Part shown: positions 1 to 8,611 of the stretch, piece by piece
Layout: each line of letters begins with the position of its first letter
How positions within the stretch are numbered: the first letter of the stretch is position 1
NCBI GenBank assembly: GCA_937989875.1
Contig: CALKBO010000029.1
Location: forward strand, 96,398 to 160,397
Direction of reading: 5' to 3'
From: an uncultured Collinsella sp.
Lineage (GTDB): Bacteria > Actinomycetota > Coriobacteriia > Coriobacteriales > Coriobacteriaceae
DNA: 64,000 nucleotides
Notes under the pieces: generated by a model
The model's database searches: none
The model's input: the letters and a program-made list of their open reading frames with translations, nothing else
What the model was told of the DNA's origin: nothing
Made by a program: the position numbers and the translations under genes

Positions 1-678
1 ATCACGCGCATCAACACCTACGTCAACGATGGCCAGCACGAGTACGGCATCCTGAACCCTGGCGCTCCTATTACGCCGCAGCACCAGGAGGAGCTCTACA
101 ACATCCTGGACACCGCGGGCGATCTTGAGTGCCTGATCGTCTCCGGCTCCGTGCCTCCCAAAGCTACGCCTGACTTCCTGGCTAAGGTCATGGAGCACGC
201 TCAGGCCCGTGGCGCCGACGTCGTCCTGGACCTGTCCTCCGACAAGCTCAAGGAGCTCGCTCACAAGAAGCCGCTGCTCATCAAGCCGAACCATCACGAG
301 ATGAAGGCCATCTTCGGCGTGCCGGTTGACACCGACGACGAGGTCCGCGTTGCCATGAAGATGGCTCACGACGCCGGCGTTCAGAACGTGCTGCTCACCC
401 GTGGTAGCCGCGGCGACGCTTACTTCTCCAACGGCGAGGACATCTGGTACGCCAAGCGTGAGTTCAACATCAAGCTGGTTTCTTCCGTCTGCGCCGGCGA
501 CTGCACCCTCGCTGCGTTCCTGCACAAGTGGTACAGGGATCGCGACAACGTCGAGGAGGCCATGAAGCTCGCTATGGCCACCGGCGCCAACGTTGCCGAG
601 TCTGTCGGTATTGGCGACTTTGGTCACGTCGATGAGTACAGCAAGCGCGTTGCTGTCCGCAAGCTCGATCGTCAGTAA
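1..678 (+). CDS. PfkB-family sugar-phosphate kinase, 5' end outside window
   Basis: The reading frame is open from base 1, so the start lies upstream. The visible 225 codons are the C-terminal two thirds of a ribokinase/PfkB-fold kinase of the FruK/LacC type (1-phosphofructokinase or tagatose-6-phosphate kinase). The phrases LIVSGSVPP, LLIKPNHHEM and LLTRGSRGDAYFSNGE are typical. The second PfkB signature, normally GAGD, reads CAGDCTLAAF near base 490: the catalytic Asp is kept but the first Gly is Cys. It is clearly paralogous to the next gene, so the pair is a tandem duplication. A strong terminator follows. Substrate cannot be settled from sequence. No phosphotransferase genes are visible, although they could lie upstream. 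Confidence 0.85.
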   Translation: MTRINTYVNDGQHEYGILNPGAPITPQHQEELYNILDTAGDLECLIVSGSVPPKATPDFLAKVMEHAQARGADVVLDLSSDKLKELAHKKPLLIKPNHHEMKAIFGVPVDTDDEVRVAMKMAHDAGVQNVLLTRGSRGDAYFSNGEDIWYAKREFNIKLVSSVCAGDCTLAAFLHKWYRDRDNVEEAMKLAMATGANVAESVGIGDFGHVDEYSKRVAVRKLDRQ

Positions 679-706
679 TCGAAACGCGACATATTCGTGC
701 GCATGC

Positions 707-738
707 GGCGCCCCGGTTTCGGCCGGGGCGCCTTTTTT
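707..738 (+). terminator. Rho-independent terminator
   Basis: A perfect 10-bp GC-rich stem (707-716 with 723-732) with a 6-base loop is followed by six T. It closes the upstream kinase gene and separates it from its paralogue. Confidence 0.9.
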
Positions 739-867
739 GTTCCGCCATGGGGGAGACGTGTCCTGCCGTACTTCATCGCTTCCACACCGTTCACCGAGTT
801 GTCCTAGCCTTTTGTCTATGCGTGGAATATACTTTCATTAACACGTTGCTTCGTGAAAGGAACATTC

Positions 868-1800
868 ATGATTTACACGCTCACTGCAAATCCCGCCATT
901 GACTACAACATCGCCTGCGACGGCCTTGCTGCCAACACTGTCACGCGTACCCGCAACGCCGTCTACACGCCCAACGGCAAGGGCCTCAACGTCTCGTTTA
1001 CGCTTGACCATTACGGTGTCGACACCACGATCCTGGGTTTCTTCGCTGGCTTCTCGGGCGAGTTTATCGTTAAGGGCGCCGAGGCCCTGGGCGTGCCCGT
1101 CAAGCCCGTGTGGACCGACGGCATCACGCGCGTCAACGTGTTCCTCAATGCCGGCCCCGACACCGAGTACAACATGGTCAACGCCGGTGCCGCCATCAAC
1201 GAAGCCAATGAGCAGGAGATGTTTGAGCTTATCGATTCGCTTGATGACATGACCTGCTTGGTCATCAGCGGCTCGCTGCCTCCTAACACTTCCGAGGGCT
1301 TCCTGTCCGAGGTCCTGCGCCGCGTCAAGGCCAAGGGGGCCGAGTTCGTCCTCGACATCTCGAGCCATCAGCTGGCAGACCTCATTGCCATGGAGCCGCT
1401 GCTGATCAAGCCCAATGACGATGAGCTGCTCGATATCTTTGGCATTAAGGTGAGCGGTGGCGACGATGAGTCCGTCAAGGGCGCGATGGCCGAGCTGCAC
1501 GCCAAGGGCGCCAAGAATGTGCTGCTGACTCTTGGCGGCGCCGGTGCGTACTTCTCCAACGGCGAGCACATCTGGTTTGCCAACCGCACCTTCGACGTCA
1601 AGCTGCTGTCGACGGTGTGCGCCGGCGATTCCTCGCTCGCTGCCTTCCTGTCCGTGTGGCACGATGCCCCCGAGCGCGTCGAGGACGCCCTGCGCCTTTC
1701 GATGGCTACCGGCGCCAACGTGGTCGAGTGCCCCGGTCTGGGCGATTTTGCCAAGGTGGACGAATATAAGAAGCACATCGAGGTTCGCCAGGTCTGCTAG
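868..1800 (+). CDS. PfkB-family 1-phosphofructokinase-like kinase
   Basis: This 310-residue protein is a full-length PfkB/ribokinase-fold kinase with the FruK/LacC N terminus TANPAIDYN and the PNGKGLNVS substrate loop. It would phosphorylate a hexose phosphate such as fructose 1-phosphate using ATP in the cytoplasm. The ATG at 868 is chosen over an in-frame GTG at 853 because GAAAGGA sits 5 bases upstream of the ATG. The second PfkB signature is CAGDSSLAAF (residues 251-260), with Cys where most relatives have Gly, as in the upstream paralogue. Terminators on both sides suggest it is transcribed alone. Fructose 1-phosphate versus tagatose 6-phosphate cannot be decided from sequence. Confidence 0.85.
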   Translation: MIYTLTANPAIDYNIACDGLAANTVTRTRNAVYTPNGKGLNVSFTLDHYGVDTTILGFFAGFSGEFIVKGAEALGVPVKPVWTDGITRVNVFLNAGPDTEYNMVNAGAAINEANEQEMFELIDSLDDMTCLVISGSLPPNTSEGFLSEVLRRVKAKGAEFVLDISSHQLADLIAMEPLLIKPNDDELLDIFGIKVSGGDDESVKGAMAELHAKGAKNVLLTLGGAGAYFSNGEHIWFANRTFDVKLLSTVCAGDSSLAAFLSVWHDAPERVEDALRLSMATGANVVECPGLGDFAKVDEYKKHIEVRQVC

Positions 1801-1822
1801 CCGCATCGATACATCGTTGCCG

Positions 1823-1858
1823 AACACCCGCTTTGGATTACCAAGGCGGGTGTTTTTT
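1823..1858 (+). terminator. Rho-independent terminator
   Basis: A 14-bp stem with one G-U pair (1823-1836 with 1841-1854), a 4-base loop and a run of T follow the kinase gene. Confidence 0.9.
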
Positions 1859-1996
1859 TGCGCGCTGAACGTATGTGGCGTCTGCTGTCTCGTTTTATCG
1901 AATCGACGAAGCAATTGCGTGTGCGCGCTTTCTCGTTTCTTGCTAGACTTCTTGAGAACCATCGATTAACGCTCACAAGTGCAGGAGGCCATAGGC

Positions 1997-3391
1997 ATGT
2001 GCAATGTTTCGCTCAACGGTACTCAACCGTCCGATGCCTCCCTGCGCGTCCTTCGCGCGCTTGAGGCTGGTGGTCTTGAAGCTTGGTACGTGGGCGGCTG
2101 GGTGCGCGACGCCCTGATGGGGTGCCCCAGCCATGATGTTGATATGTGCTGTAGCGGCCTGTGGCAGGAGTCCAAAGCTGCGCTCGAGGCCGCCTGCATC
2201 GCGGTCGTGGAGTCGGGCATTAAATTTGGCGGAATCACGGCTATTTGCGATGGCGAGCGCATCGAGGTCACCACCTACCGTCTGGATGGCTTTTACACCG
2301 ATGGTCGCCATCCCCAGAGTGTGGAGCGTGCTGCCTCGCTCGAGGACGATCTGGCGCGCCGCGACTTTACCGTCAACGCCATGGCCTGGCATCCCGAGCG
2401 CGGTCTTGTCGACCGCTACGACGGCCAGGGTGACTTGGAGCGCAAGCTGATTCGCGCTGTCGGCGATCCCAAGCGTCGCTTTAACGAGGACGCCCTGCGC
2501 ATGCTGCGTGCGGTACGCTTTGCCTGCCGCCTGGACTTTATGATTGAGCCCGAGACTAAGCGCGCGCTTGCCGAGTGTGCGCCGCTGCTCGATGCCGTGG
2601 CGAGTGAGCGTGTGGGTATTGAGCTCGAGGGCATTCTTTCGACCGGTCATGGGGGAGACGCGATGCTCCGCTATCCCGAGCTCATTTGCGCCGCCGTGCC
2701 CGAGCTTGTCCCTGGCCGTGGCTTTGACCAGCGCAGCGTTTATCATGCGTTTAACGTCTACGAGCATATCGCCCGTGTGTTGACGGTGGCAGGGGAGCTG
2801 GCGCTGTGTGACGGCGTCGCGCCCTCATCGAGCCTTATGTGGGCGGCGTTTTTGCACGATGTGTCCAAGCCCGAGTGCTTTACGGTCGATCACGCCGGCA
2901 GCGGACACTTCTACGGTCATCCCGAGCTCGGCGCCAAGAAAGCGCGCGTCATTATGGATCGCCTGGCGCTCTCGCACGACCTGGTGCGCGACGTGTGCCT
3001 GCTCATCAAATATCACGACAAGCCGCTGCGCCCCGAGCGCTCCTGCCTGCTCAATATGATGCGCGCGCTTTCGGGTGAGGGCGTCGACACGGCCCGCCTG
3101 ATTGACGAGCTCATGGACCTTAAGCGTGCTGACACACTCGGCAAGGCCCCGTCGTGCTTCTATTACGTCGAGACGATCGAGGAGATGCGTGCACTCGCCC
3201 ATAATCTGTTGGGGGCAGGGGAGCCCTATACGCTCAAGATGCTCGCCATCAACGGCGGCGACCTGATCCGTGCCGGAGTCAAGCCCGGGCCGGAACTGGG
3301 TCAGCTTCTCAACTCCGCCCTCGACGCCGTGATCGAAGACAACATTCCCAACGAACGCGAAGCTCTTTTGGTCCATCTCAACTTGAATTAG
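1997..3391 (+). CDS. cca: CCA tRNA nucleotidyltransferase with HD domain
   Basis: The 464-residue protein adds or repairs the 3' CCA of tRNAs using CTP and ATP. The class II nucleotidyltransferase head shows GGWVRD (residues 33-38) and the metal-binding pair DVD (47-49). The tRNA-binding region contains RRFNEDALRMLRAVRFACRL. A C-terminal HD phosphohydrolase domain is marked by LHDVSKPE near residue 287 and a later KYHD. The ATG at 1997 is preferred to the GTG at 1979 because AGGAGG lies 8 bases upstream of it. Two tRNA genes follow directly. Both encode their own CCA, so the enzyme would act mainly in repair or on other tRNAs. Length and motif order match the bacterial family. Confidence 0.93.
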   Translation: MCNVSLNGTQPSDASLRVLRALEAGGLEAWYVGGWVRDALMGCPSHDVDMCCSGLWQESKAALEAACIAVVESGIKFGGITAICDGERIEVTTYRLDGFYTDGRHPQSVERAASLEDDLARRDFTVNAMAWHPERGLVDRYDGQGDLERKLIRAVGDPKRRFNEDALRMLRAVRFACRLDFMIEPETKRALAECAPLLDAVASERVGIELEGILSTGHGGDAMLRYPELICAAVPELVPGRGFDQRSVYHAFNVYEHIARVLTVAGELALCDGVAPSSSLMWAAFLHDVSKPECFTVDHAGSGHFYGHPELGAKKARVIMDRLALSHDLVRDVCLLIKYHDKPLRPERSCLLNMMRALSGEGVDTARLIDELMDLKRADTLGKAPSCFYYVETIEEMRALAHNLLGAGEPYTLKMLAINGGDLIRAGVKPGPELGQLLNSALDAVIEDNIPNEREALLVHLNLN

Positions 3392-3518
3392 CTACTCAGT
3401 TTACCTGCGTGTTCCATAACCTGCCGACAATTTTTCGGCAATTTGGAATTTCTTCTTGCGCTGACGTTTTTTGTCCCGTAATATATTTCCTCGCAGCACG
3501 GCAGTGCAGATGTCATGT

Positions 3519-3595
3519 GGCCCGTTCGTCTAGCGGTTTAGGACGCCGCCCTCTCAAGGCGGAGATCACCAGTTCGAATCTGGTACGGGCTACCA
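3519..3595 (+). tRNA. tRNA-Glu (anticodon CTC), copy 1
   Basis: The 77-base cloverleaf has a 7-bp acceptor stem starting with a G-U pair, anticodon loop CTCTCAA giving CTC, T-arm GTTCGAATC and an encoded CCA end. It is identical in sequence to copy 2 downstream. Confidence 0.95.
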
Positions 3596-3617
3596 CTTCA
3601 TTTCTGCTGAGGCCTAT

Positions 3618-3694
3618 GGCCCGTTCGTCTAGCGGTTTAGGACGCCGCCCTCTCAAGGCGGAGATCACCAGTTCGAATCTGGTACGGGCTACCA
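3618..3694 (+). tRNA. tRNA-Glu (anticodon CTC), copy 2
   Basis: An exact repeat of the preceding tRNA-Glu gene, separated by 22 bases and presumably co-transcribed. It also encodes CCA. A terminator follows. Confidence 0.95.
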
Positions 3695-3704
3695 TGCATC
3701 TCAT

Positions 3705-3736
3705 ACCCGGTCTTCCCATAGAAGGCCGGGTTTTTT
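3705..3736 (+). terminator. Terminator of the tRNA-Glu pair
   Basis: A 10-bp stem with one G-U pair (3705-3714 with 3722-3731) is followed by a T run to 3736. Confidence 0.85.
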
Positions 3737-3844
3737 ATTTTCAAACAACCGTCTGCAATTCCCGTTTGAACCAGAGCTTTGCGTTCTGCCTATGGCCCTT
3801 ACGGGTACAATATCCAAGATATTTTGACTGTTAGAAGGAGTCTC

Positions 3845-5152
3845 ATGACGGAGTCCTCTCAGCATACGTCTAAGCCCCAGGTCGAGGTTGAGGCCTCGGG
3901 CGGAGATGACAATAAGAGCGCACGCCGTGGCGCCATCTTTATCGGCGTCGTGCTGGTGGGTTATATCGTCTATCTGGTGGTAACCGGGCAGATGGGGCAG
4001 TTCTGGGCCGCTATGTCAAGCGTCCAGGCGCCATGGCTCGTTGTCGCGTGTCTTTGCATGTTCATGTATCTGTTCTTTGGCATTGTGGCCTATGCGATCG
4101 CCGTCTGGCTCGACCCATATTCGCCCGTCGGTATTCGCGACCTCATTTCGGTCGAGGCGAGTGGCATCTTCTTTGGCAACTTGACGCCTATGATGATGGG
4201 CTCGACTCCCGCCCAGATCTACCGCCTGACCAAAGCGGGCCAAAATGTCGGCGAGGCCGGAGCCACGCAGTTCACGCGCTTTATCGTGTACCAGTTTGGC
4301 CTCGTTGCCTGGGGCGCTATCCTCCTGCTTGCTCGCATGCCGTTTTTTGCCGAGCGCTATGGCGACATGACGCTGCTGTGCGTCTTTAGCTTTGGTGGGC
4401 ACTGCTGCATCTTGCTTGGCATCTTCGCCGTCGCGCTCATGCCTAAGACCGTCACGCGCGTCGCCCATTGCATCATCAATTGGCTTGAGCGCATTGGTGT
4501 CTCGGCCACTAAGATCGAGGGATGGCGCACGTTTGTCGATGGCGAGATCTACTCCTTCTCCGAGAAGTTCAAGCTTTCAGCCGGACATTTTTCTTCCATG
4601 CTGCTCACGGTGGTCATCACCATGCTGCAACTCGCGTTTTTCTACCTCGTGCCGTATTTCCTGATGCTTGCCTTTGGCCACCACGAGGTCGACTTTTTCT
4701 CGGTCATGGCCGCGAGCGCCTTTGTCCAGCTGCTGAGCTCTGCGGTCCCCCTGCCCGGTGGAACTGGTGGCGCTGAGGGCGGCTTTGCATTGTTCTTGGG
4801 TCATTTCTTTGGGTCGGCTTCGACCGCTGGCTATCTGCTGTGGCGCCTCATTACGTTTATTGCGCCGACCATTTTGGCTGCGCCCCTGCTGGGCCTTAAG
4901 AGCGCCCACAACGAGAGCATCCATGCGCGCTGGGATCGCGTGATGCGCAAGCTCGGCCGCACGCCTCAGACGCCCTCTGCGCCCACTAAGCCGCACCCCG
5001 TGAATGCTGTTACTGTTGATCCCAAGAAGCAGGCTCAGAAGGCTTCTGGGACCGCTAAGCCGGCTCATAAAGCCTATGTGCGCCAGACAGGCGATGGTAT
5101 TCGCGTATCTCCGTCGGCACTCAATAAGAAGAAGCACCCTAAGTCGCAGTAG
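3845..5152 (+). CDS. Flippase-like membrane protein (YbhN / LPG synthase TM family)
   Basis: This 435-residue polytopic inner-membrane protein belongs to the family related to the transmembrane domain of lysylphosphatidylglycerol synthase (YbhN, AglD-like). After a charged 35-residue cytoplasmic start come about seven to eight hydrophobic segments between residues 37 and 350. The family hallmark PGGTGGAEG lies near residue 305. The last 80 residues are a Lys/Pro/Ala-rich cytoplasmic tail with no fold I recognise. Relatives are linked to lipid or glycolipid translocation, but substrate is unknown here. The ATG at 3845 has AGAAGGAG 6 bases upstream, better than the earlier in-frame start at 3779. 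It stands alone between the tRNAs and the TetR gene. Confidence 0.8.
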   Translation: MTESSQHTSKPQVEVEASGGDDNKSARRGAIFIGVVLVGYIVYLVVTGQMGQFWAAMSSVQAPWLVVACLCMFMYLFFGIVAYAIAVWLDPYSPVGIRDLISVEASGIFFGNLTPMMMGSTPAQIYRLTKAGQNVGEAGATQFTRFIVYQFGLVAWGAILLLARMPFFAERYGDMTLLCVFSFGGHCCILLGIFAVALMPKTVTRVAHCIINWLERIGVSATKIEGWRTFVDGEIYSFSEKFKLSAGHFSSMLLTVVITMLQLAFFYLVPYFLMLAFGHHEVDFFSVMAASAFVQLLSSAVPLPGGTGGAEGGFALFLGHFFGSASTAGYLLWRLITFIAPTILAAPLLGLKSAHNESIHARWDRVMRKLGRTPQTPSAPTKPHPVNAVTVDPKKQAQKASGTAKPAHKAYVRQTGDGIRVSPSALNKKKHPKSQ

Positions 5153-5201
5153 GGCAGTCGTGCGTTCTTCATGATGCGGGGCATATTTGTGCTGTATGGG
5201 G

Positions 5202-5225
5202 GATAATCCTCTTACGTAGATTATC
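5202..5225 (+). promoter_or_regulatory. Inverted repeat, candidate TetR operator
   Basis: GATAATC (5202-5208) and its exact complement GATTATC (5219-5225) are separated by 10 bases. They lie 43 bases upstream of the TetR-family start codon. The size and placement suit autoregulation by the adjacent repressor. No test is possible from one copy. Confidence 0.45.
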
Positions 5226-5268
5226 TCTCATCTGTTGATGAATGCTCGCATATCGAAGGGACACGCCC

Positions 5269-5880
5269 ATGGCAACCAGCAAACCGCGTCTTGATCGTCG
5301 CATCGTTCGCAGCCGTAATGCCATCCTTTCCGCTTTCGAGCGCCTGCTCATGGAAAAGCCGCTGGCAGACATTACGGTGAGTGCCATCGCGCGCGAGGCC
5401 AATGTCGACCGCAAGACCTTTTACGTTCACTTTGGTACGGTTGACGGCCTGCTCGATGCCATTGCCGTCGATGTGGTGGAGATGATTGTCGACTCGGTCG
5501 AGAAAACGCTTGCTTCCATGGACGGCGACACCAACGAGCGCGCCCTGGGCGCGGCGGCGACCTTCTTTAAAACCGTTAACGAGGCACTGTGCAACAACTT
5601 GGTGCTCAATCGTCAGCTGATCGAGAATATTCCGCTCGATGATTTTATGGCTCGTCTTCGTGCGCCGCTCGAGCACGAGATTGCCGAGCGCGATCTGCTG
5701 CCCCAAGGTCTCAAGGACGAAATGTTCGACTACTATCTGGCGTTTTTGCTGTCGGGTATTATCGGTATCTATCGCACGTGGGCGCTGTCTGACGGCTCGG
5801 TTCCTATCGAGCGTGTCTCGGAGGTTGCTAACGACCTCACGCTCAACGGCCTGTCGAGTCTGGAATCTCGCTTCGAATAG
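5269..5880 (+). CDS. TetR/AcrR-family transcriptional regulator
   Basis: The 203-residue protein has an N-terminal TetR helix-turn-helix: ITVSAIAREANVDRKTFYVHF (first residues about 36-56) fits the family pattern closely. The ligand-binding half is all-helical and family-variable, so the inducer is unknown. The ATG at 5269 has GAAGGGA 7 bases upstream, which rules out the ATG at 5242. An inverted repeat 43 bases upstream is a candidate self-operator. The likely target is itself or a neighbour such as the flippase-like gene upstream; the convergent radical SAM gene is less likely. It ends just before one of the dispersed palindromes. Confidence 0.85.
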   Translation: MATSKPRLDRRIVRSRNAILSAFERLLMEKPLADITVSAIAREANVDRKTFYVHFGTVDGLLDAIAVDVVEMIVDSVEKTLASMDGDTNERALGAAATFFKTVNEALCNNLVLNRQLIENIPLDDFMARLRAPLEHEIAERDLLPQGLKDEMFDYYLAFLLSGIIGIYRTWALSDGSVPIERVSEVANDLTLNGLSSLESRFE

Positions 5881-5904
5881 CATCGATAATTCAACAACTT
5901 AAAG

Positions 5905-5972
5905 AAGTTGCGGTGGAATAGGGATTGTTTTGGTTATTGGAAGGACGATCTAGTCCCTATTTCACCGCAACT
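5905..5972. repeat. Dispersed palindrome, AGTTGCGG family, copy 1
   Basis: Two arms of about 20 bases (5905-5924 and 5953-5972) are near-complementary and enclose a 28-base centre. The right arm carries CTATTTCACCGCAACT, shared with copies at 30821-30889 and 47059-47126. The left arm has GTGGAATAG instead of GTGAAATAG. It lies between the convergent TetR and radical SAM genes. Confidence 0.85.
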
Positions 5973-5996
5973 TAGTAAAACTGTTTTGATGGTAAG

Positions 5997-6035
5997 GCGG
6001 AGCAGCCTCGAAGATGAGCCTCGAGACTGCTCCGC
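5997..6035. terminator. Probable bidirectional terminator hairpin
   Basis: A 9-bp perfect stem (5997-6005 with 6027-6035) lies between the convergent TetR and radical SAM genes. T runs on both sides are short, so efficiency is uncertain. Confidence 0.5.
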
Positions 6036-6068
6036 TTCATTTCTGAGCGTTTGCCGTGTAGAACAGCA

Positions 6069-7502
6069 TTAATCGCCGTTTTTGAGCGTGCGGCCCTGCT
6101 TTTCGAACTTGTGCATGTCGCTATCGGCCATACCCTGTGACTTGTCCTCGTGACGCTTGGCGTATAGCGGATCGTCGGAGTCGTTCCAGATGCGGTCGGC
6201 GACAGGTGACCATGCCTCGGCGGCAGCCTGGGTCTTTTCGCGCAGCTGCTCGGGTGACTCCTTCTCGATAAGATCGGTGCTCATTGCGCCACTCTCGGCA
6301 ACCATTTTGGGCAGCACGTCGGGATTCTCGAGCATGGGGCATGGTTTGAGGTAGTTGTCGTTGAACGGCATGTTCTCGTAGTACTTCATAAAGAGGGGAG
6401 AGCGCAGCGCGTCGAGTAAGCTCACATCGTGGATGTTGGCGTTTGAGTAGTGGATGAACACGCACGGCTCCACGTCTCCGGCGGCGTTGATGTGCAGGTA
6501 GCGGCGGCCGCCGGCGATACATCCGCCTACAAACTCGCCGTCGTTTTGGAAGTCGAGCGTAAACAGCGGCTTCTTCTCACGCATTTCGCGGATAAAGTGA
6601 TACATCTGCTCGCGCTGCTCGGGCGTGGGCATGAGCTCGGGGGTTGCATTGCGGCCAACCGGCATAAAGTGGAAGTACCAGCAGAAGAGTGCTCCCTCGC
6701 CGATCATCCAGTCCATGTTCTCCTCGGTAGCAACCGTCTCGGCATTGGCGCTGGTCCAACAGGTGGAGATACCAAACGGCAAGTCGCGCTCGCGCAGGAG
6801 TTTCATGGCGTGCTCGATCTTTGCGTAGGTACCCTCGCCACGACGGGCGTCGGTGGTGTGCTCATTGCCCTCGGCGCTGATGGCGGGGACAAAATTACCT
6901 ACGCGAATCATATCGTCGCAGAAGGCCTCGTCGATCAGCGTGGAGTTGGTAAAGCAGAGAAACACGCAGTCCTGGTGCTTCTCGCAAATCCGGATGAGGT
7001 CCCGCTTGCGCACCAATGGCTCGCCACCAGTGTAGATATAGATGTGGGTACCCAGAGCTTTGCCCTGCGTAACGATAGAGTCGATGTCTTCGAACGAGAG
7101 ATTCTGCTTGTAGCCGTACTCGGCGGCCCAGCAGCCCGTGCAATGCAGGTTGCAGGCGCTCGTGGGATCGAGCAGGATGGCCCACGGAACGTTGCACTGG
7201 TACTTTTCGCGGTTCTTTTCCTGCTCTGGCCAAGCAAGCAGGTTGGCGTCGACAATGAGGGTCTTAAGCAGTTTGGTTCGCATCTGGGGATTAAGGCTGA
7301 ACACACGCATGATCAGGTCATACCAATTGCCGCGGCTCTTGATGACATTGGTGAATGCCTCTCGCTGTACAGGAAATACGCGATTGGGGACCAGCTTGTT
7401 CACGAGGTCCATGATTTTGTCGATGTTTTCTTGCGGGTTGTCGTCGAGATAATCGATGAGCTTGTTAAGCGCTGCACGCTCTGCTGACTGTGTAAGCGAC
7501 AT
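6069..7502 (-). CDS. Radical SAM protein with SPASM-like C-terminal cysteines
   Basis: The 477-residue protein carries the radical SAM cluster motif CNLHCTGC near residues 116-123 and the SAM-binding YTGGEPL that follows. The C-terminal part has further cysteines (CIAGG, EPCVFIHYS, KPCPML), suggesting an auxiliary iron-sulfur cluster of SPASM type. About 100 residues precede the radical SAM core, with no recognised domain. Such enzymes cleave S-adenosylmethionine to start radical chemistry, often peptide or cofactor modification. The substrate is unknown and no precursor peptide gene was found next to it. GAAAGGAT precedes the ATG. The gene is transcribed towards the TetR gene and a hairpin lies beyond its end. 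Oxygen-sensitive clusters agree with an anaerobic lifestyle. Confidence 0.8.
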   Translation of the reverse strand: MSLTQSAERAALNKLIDYLDDNPQENIDKIMDLVNKLVPNRVFPVQREAFTNVIKSRGNWYDLIMRVFSLNPQMRTKLLKTLIVDANLLAWPEQEKNREKYQCNVPWAILLDPTSACNLHCTGCWAAEYGYKQNLSFEDIDSIVTQGKALGTHIYIYTGGEPLVRKRDLIRICEKHQDCVFLCFTNSTLIDEAFCDDMIRVGNFVPAISAEGNEHTTDARRGEGTYAKIEHAMKLLRERDLPFGISTCWTSANAETVATEENMDWMIGEGALFCWYFHFMPVGRNATPELMPTPEQREQMYHFIREMREKKPLFTLDFQNDGEFVGGCIAGGRRYLHINAAGDVEPCVFIHYSNANIHDVSLLDALRSPLFMKYYENMPFNDNYLKPCPMLENPDVLPKMVAESGAMSTDLIEKESPEQLREKTQAAAEAWSPVADRIWNDSDDPLYAKRHEDKSQGMADSDMHKFEKQGRTLKNGD

Positions 7503-7635
7503 GGGTATATCCTTTCACGTGTGCTTAATGTGTGATAATACCCACTTGTAGATTAAGCGAAGTCTAAAGATTCGGAATGTGTCTATTCAACGAATCAATT
7601 TAATTTGGGGTGAAGCGTTATACGCCGACACCTTC

Positions 7636-7656
7636 TAAGTTGCGGTGAAATAGTGT
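7636..7656. repeat. Half copy of the AGTTGCGG palindrome; left 21-bp direct repeat
   Basis: These 21 bases are identical to 30820-30840, the left arm of a full palindrome 23 kb away. The matching right arm is missing here. Both copies share the variant ending ATAGTGT, not seen in the copies at 5905 and 47059. Together they bracket the IS3 element and the cobalamin island. Confidence 0.8.
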
Positions 7657-7744
7657 CAGATGGGGATTCGGACGATTTCTTGGACCGCGCCTAGGCGTAT
7701 CCATTGGAGTGGGAAGGATAAACTGGACTTTCTTTTAAGGATCC

Positions 7745-8611
7745 TCAAGCGTATTGCCGCTCGTATTCCACTGGAGACATGTAGCCCAGGGTGGAATGCG
7801 TGCGCACCCTATTGTAATAGAGCTCTATGTACTTGAAGATGTCCTGCTTGGCCTCGTCCCTCGTCCCATAGCTCCTCTCTTTCACCAATTCCCTTTTCAG
7901 CGTCTTGAAGAACGACTCGGCCACCGCGTTGTCCAGCGGCGTGCCGGGCCTTGATACCGACTGGACTATGCCATGCGAGTCCAGACACCGCTGGAAGGAA
8001 CGGGAGGTGTACTGCGCGCCCCGATCGTCATGGAAGACGAGGCTGCCGTCATCTGGCGGACCCTCCCTGCCGACCGCCTGCTCCATCGCGTCGATCGCGA
8101 CCTTCTCGGTGATGCGCTCGGACATCGACCAGCCCACGACCTTGCGGGAGAAGGCGTCTATCACGGCTGCGAGATAGAGCCACCCTTCTCTTGTGGGTAT
8201 GTAGGTGATGTCGCCCACCCAAAGCCTGTTGCGCCCGCCCACGGTGAAAGCGCGCTCTACCAGGTTCAACCGAGGGTCTCCCGGCTCGACCTTCTTCTGG
8301 ATGCGGTGTTTTCGGGTCGCGCCCTTTCCGGCAAGTCCGAGCTTCTGCATGATGCGGAGCACGCGCTTCTCGCTCACGACGATGCCGCTTTTTCGCAGTT
8401 CGCGGTTGATGCGCCGGTAGCCGTAACGGCCCTTGTGCCGCTCGAAGGCCTCGACGACGAAACCTTCGATCGCCTCCCGCTCTATCTGGGCGTCGGACTT
8501 CTTCCGGCCGAGATACTCGTAGAAACCGGATTTCGAGACTCTCATCAGCCCGCATGCCTTCTTGATGGGGCCGATCTCGCCCCTATGCTCTTTGAGGAAC
8601 TCGAACCTCAC
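7745..8611 (-). CDS. IS3-family transposase OrfB (DDE integrase)
   Basis: This is the catalytic half of the transposase, 288 residues if read from the GTG that overlaps the OrfA stop (GTGA). It has an HTH_21-like segment with GRYGYRRINREL, then an rve integrase core. The first Asp is in VGDITYIPT, the second in FHDDRGAQYTS and the Glu in AESFFKTLKRE, so the DDE triad is complete. Most relatives have HSDRG where this has HDDRG. The functional enzyme is probably an OrfAB fusion made by -1 frameshifting at 8641-8647, since the OrfB frame continues open upstream of its GTG. Confidence 0.88.
   Translation of the reverse strand: MRFEFLKEHRGEIGPIKKACGLMRVSKSGFYEYLGRKKSDAQIEREAIEGFVVEAFERHKGRYGYRRINRELRKSGIVVSEKRVLRIMQKLGLAGKGATRKHRIQKKVEPGDPRLNLVERAFTVGGRNRLWVGDITYIPTREGWLYLAAVIDAFSRKVVGWSMSERITEKVAIDAMEQAVGREGPPDDGSLVFHDDRGAQYTSRSFQRCLDSHGIVQSVSRPGTPLDNAVAESFFKTLKRELVKERSYGTRDEAKQDIFKYIELYYNRVRTHSTLGYMSPVEYERQYA

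Noticed and set aside
838..1962. 374-codon minus-strand frame over the second PfkB gene
   Set aside because: The plus-strand gene has family motifs, a ribosome binding site and a terminator; the minus frame has none.
3409..3834. Open frame across the two tRNA-Glu genes
   Set aside because: Its internal repeat is the tRNA sequence translated twice, not a protein repeat. The same repeat was considered and dropped as a CRISPR-like signal.
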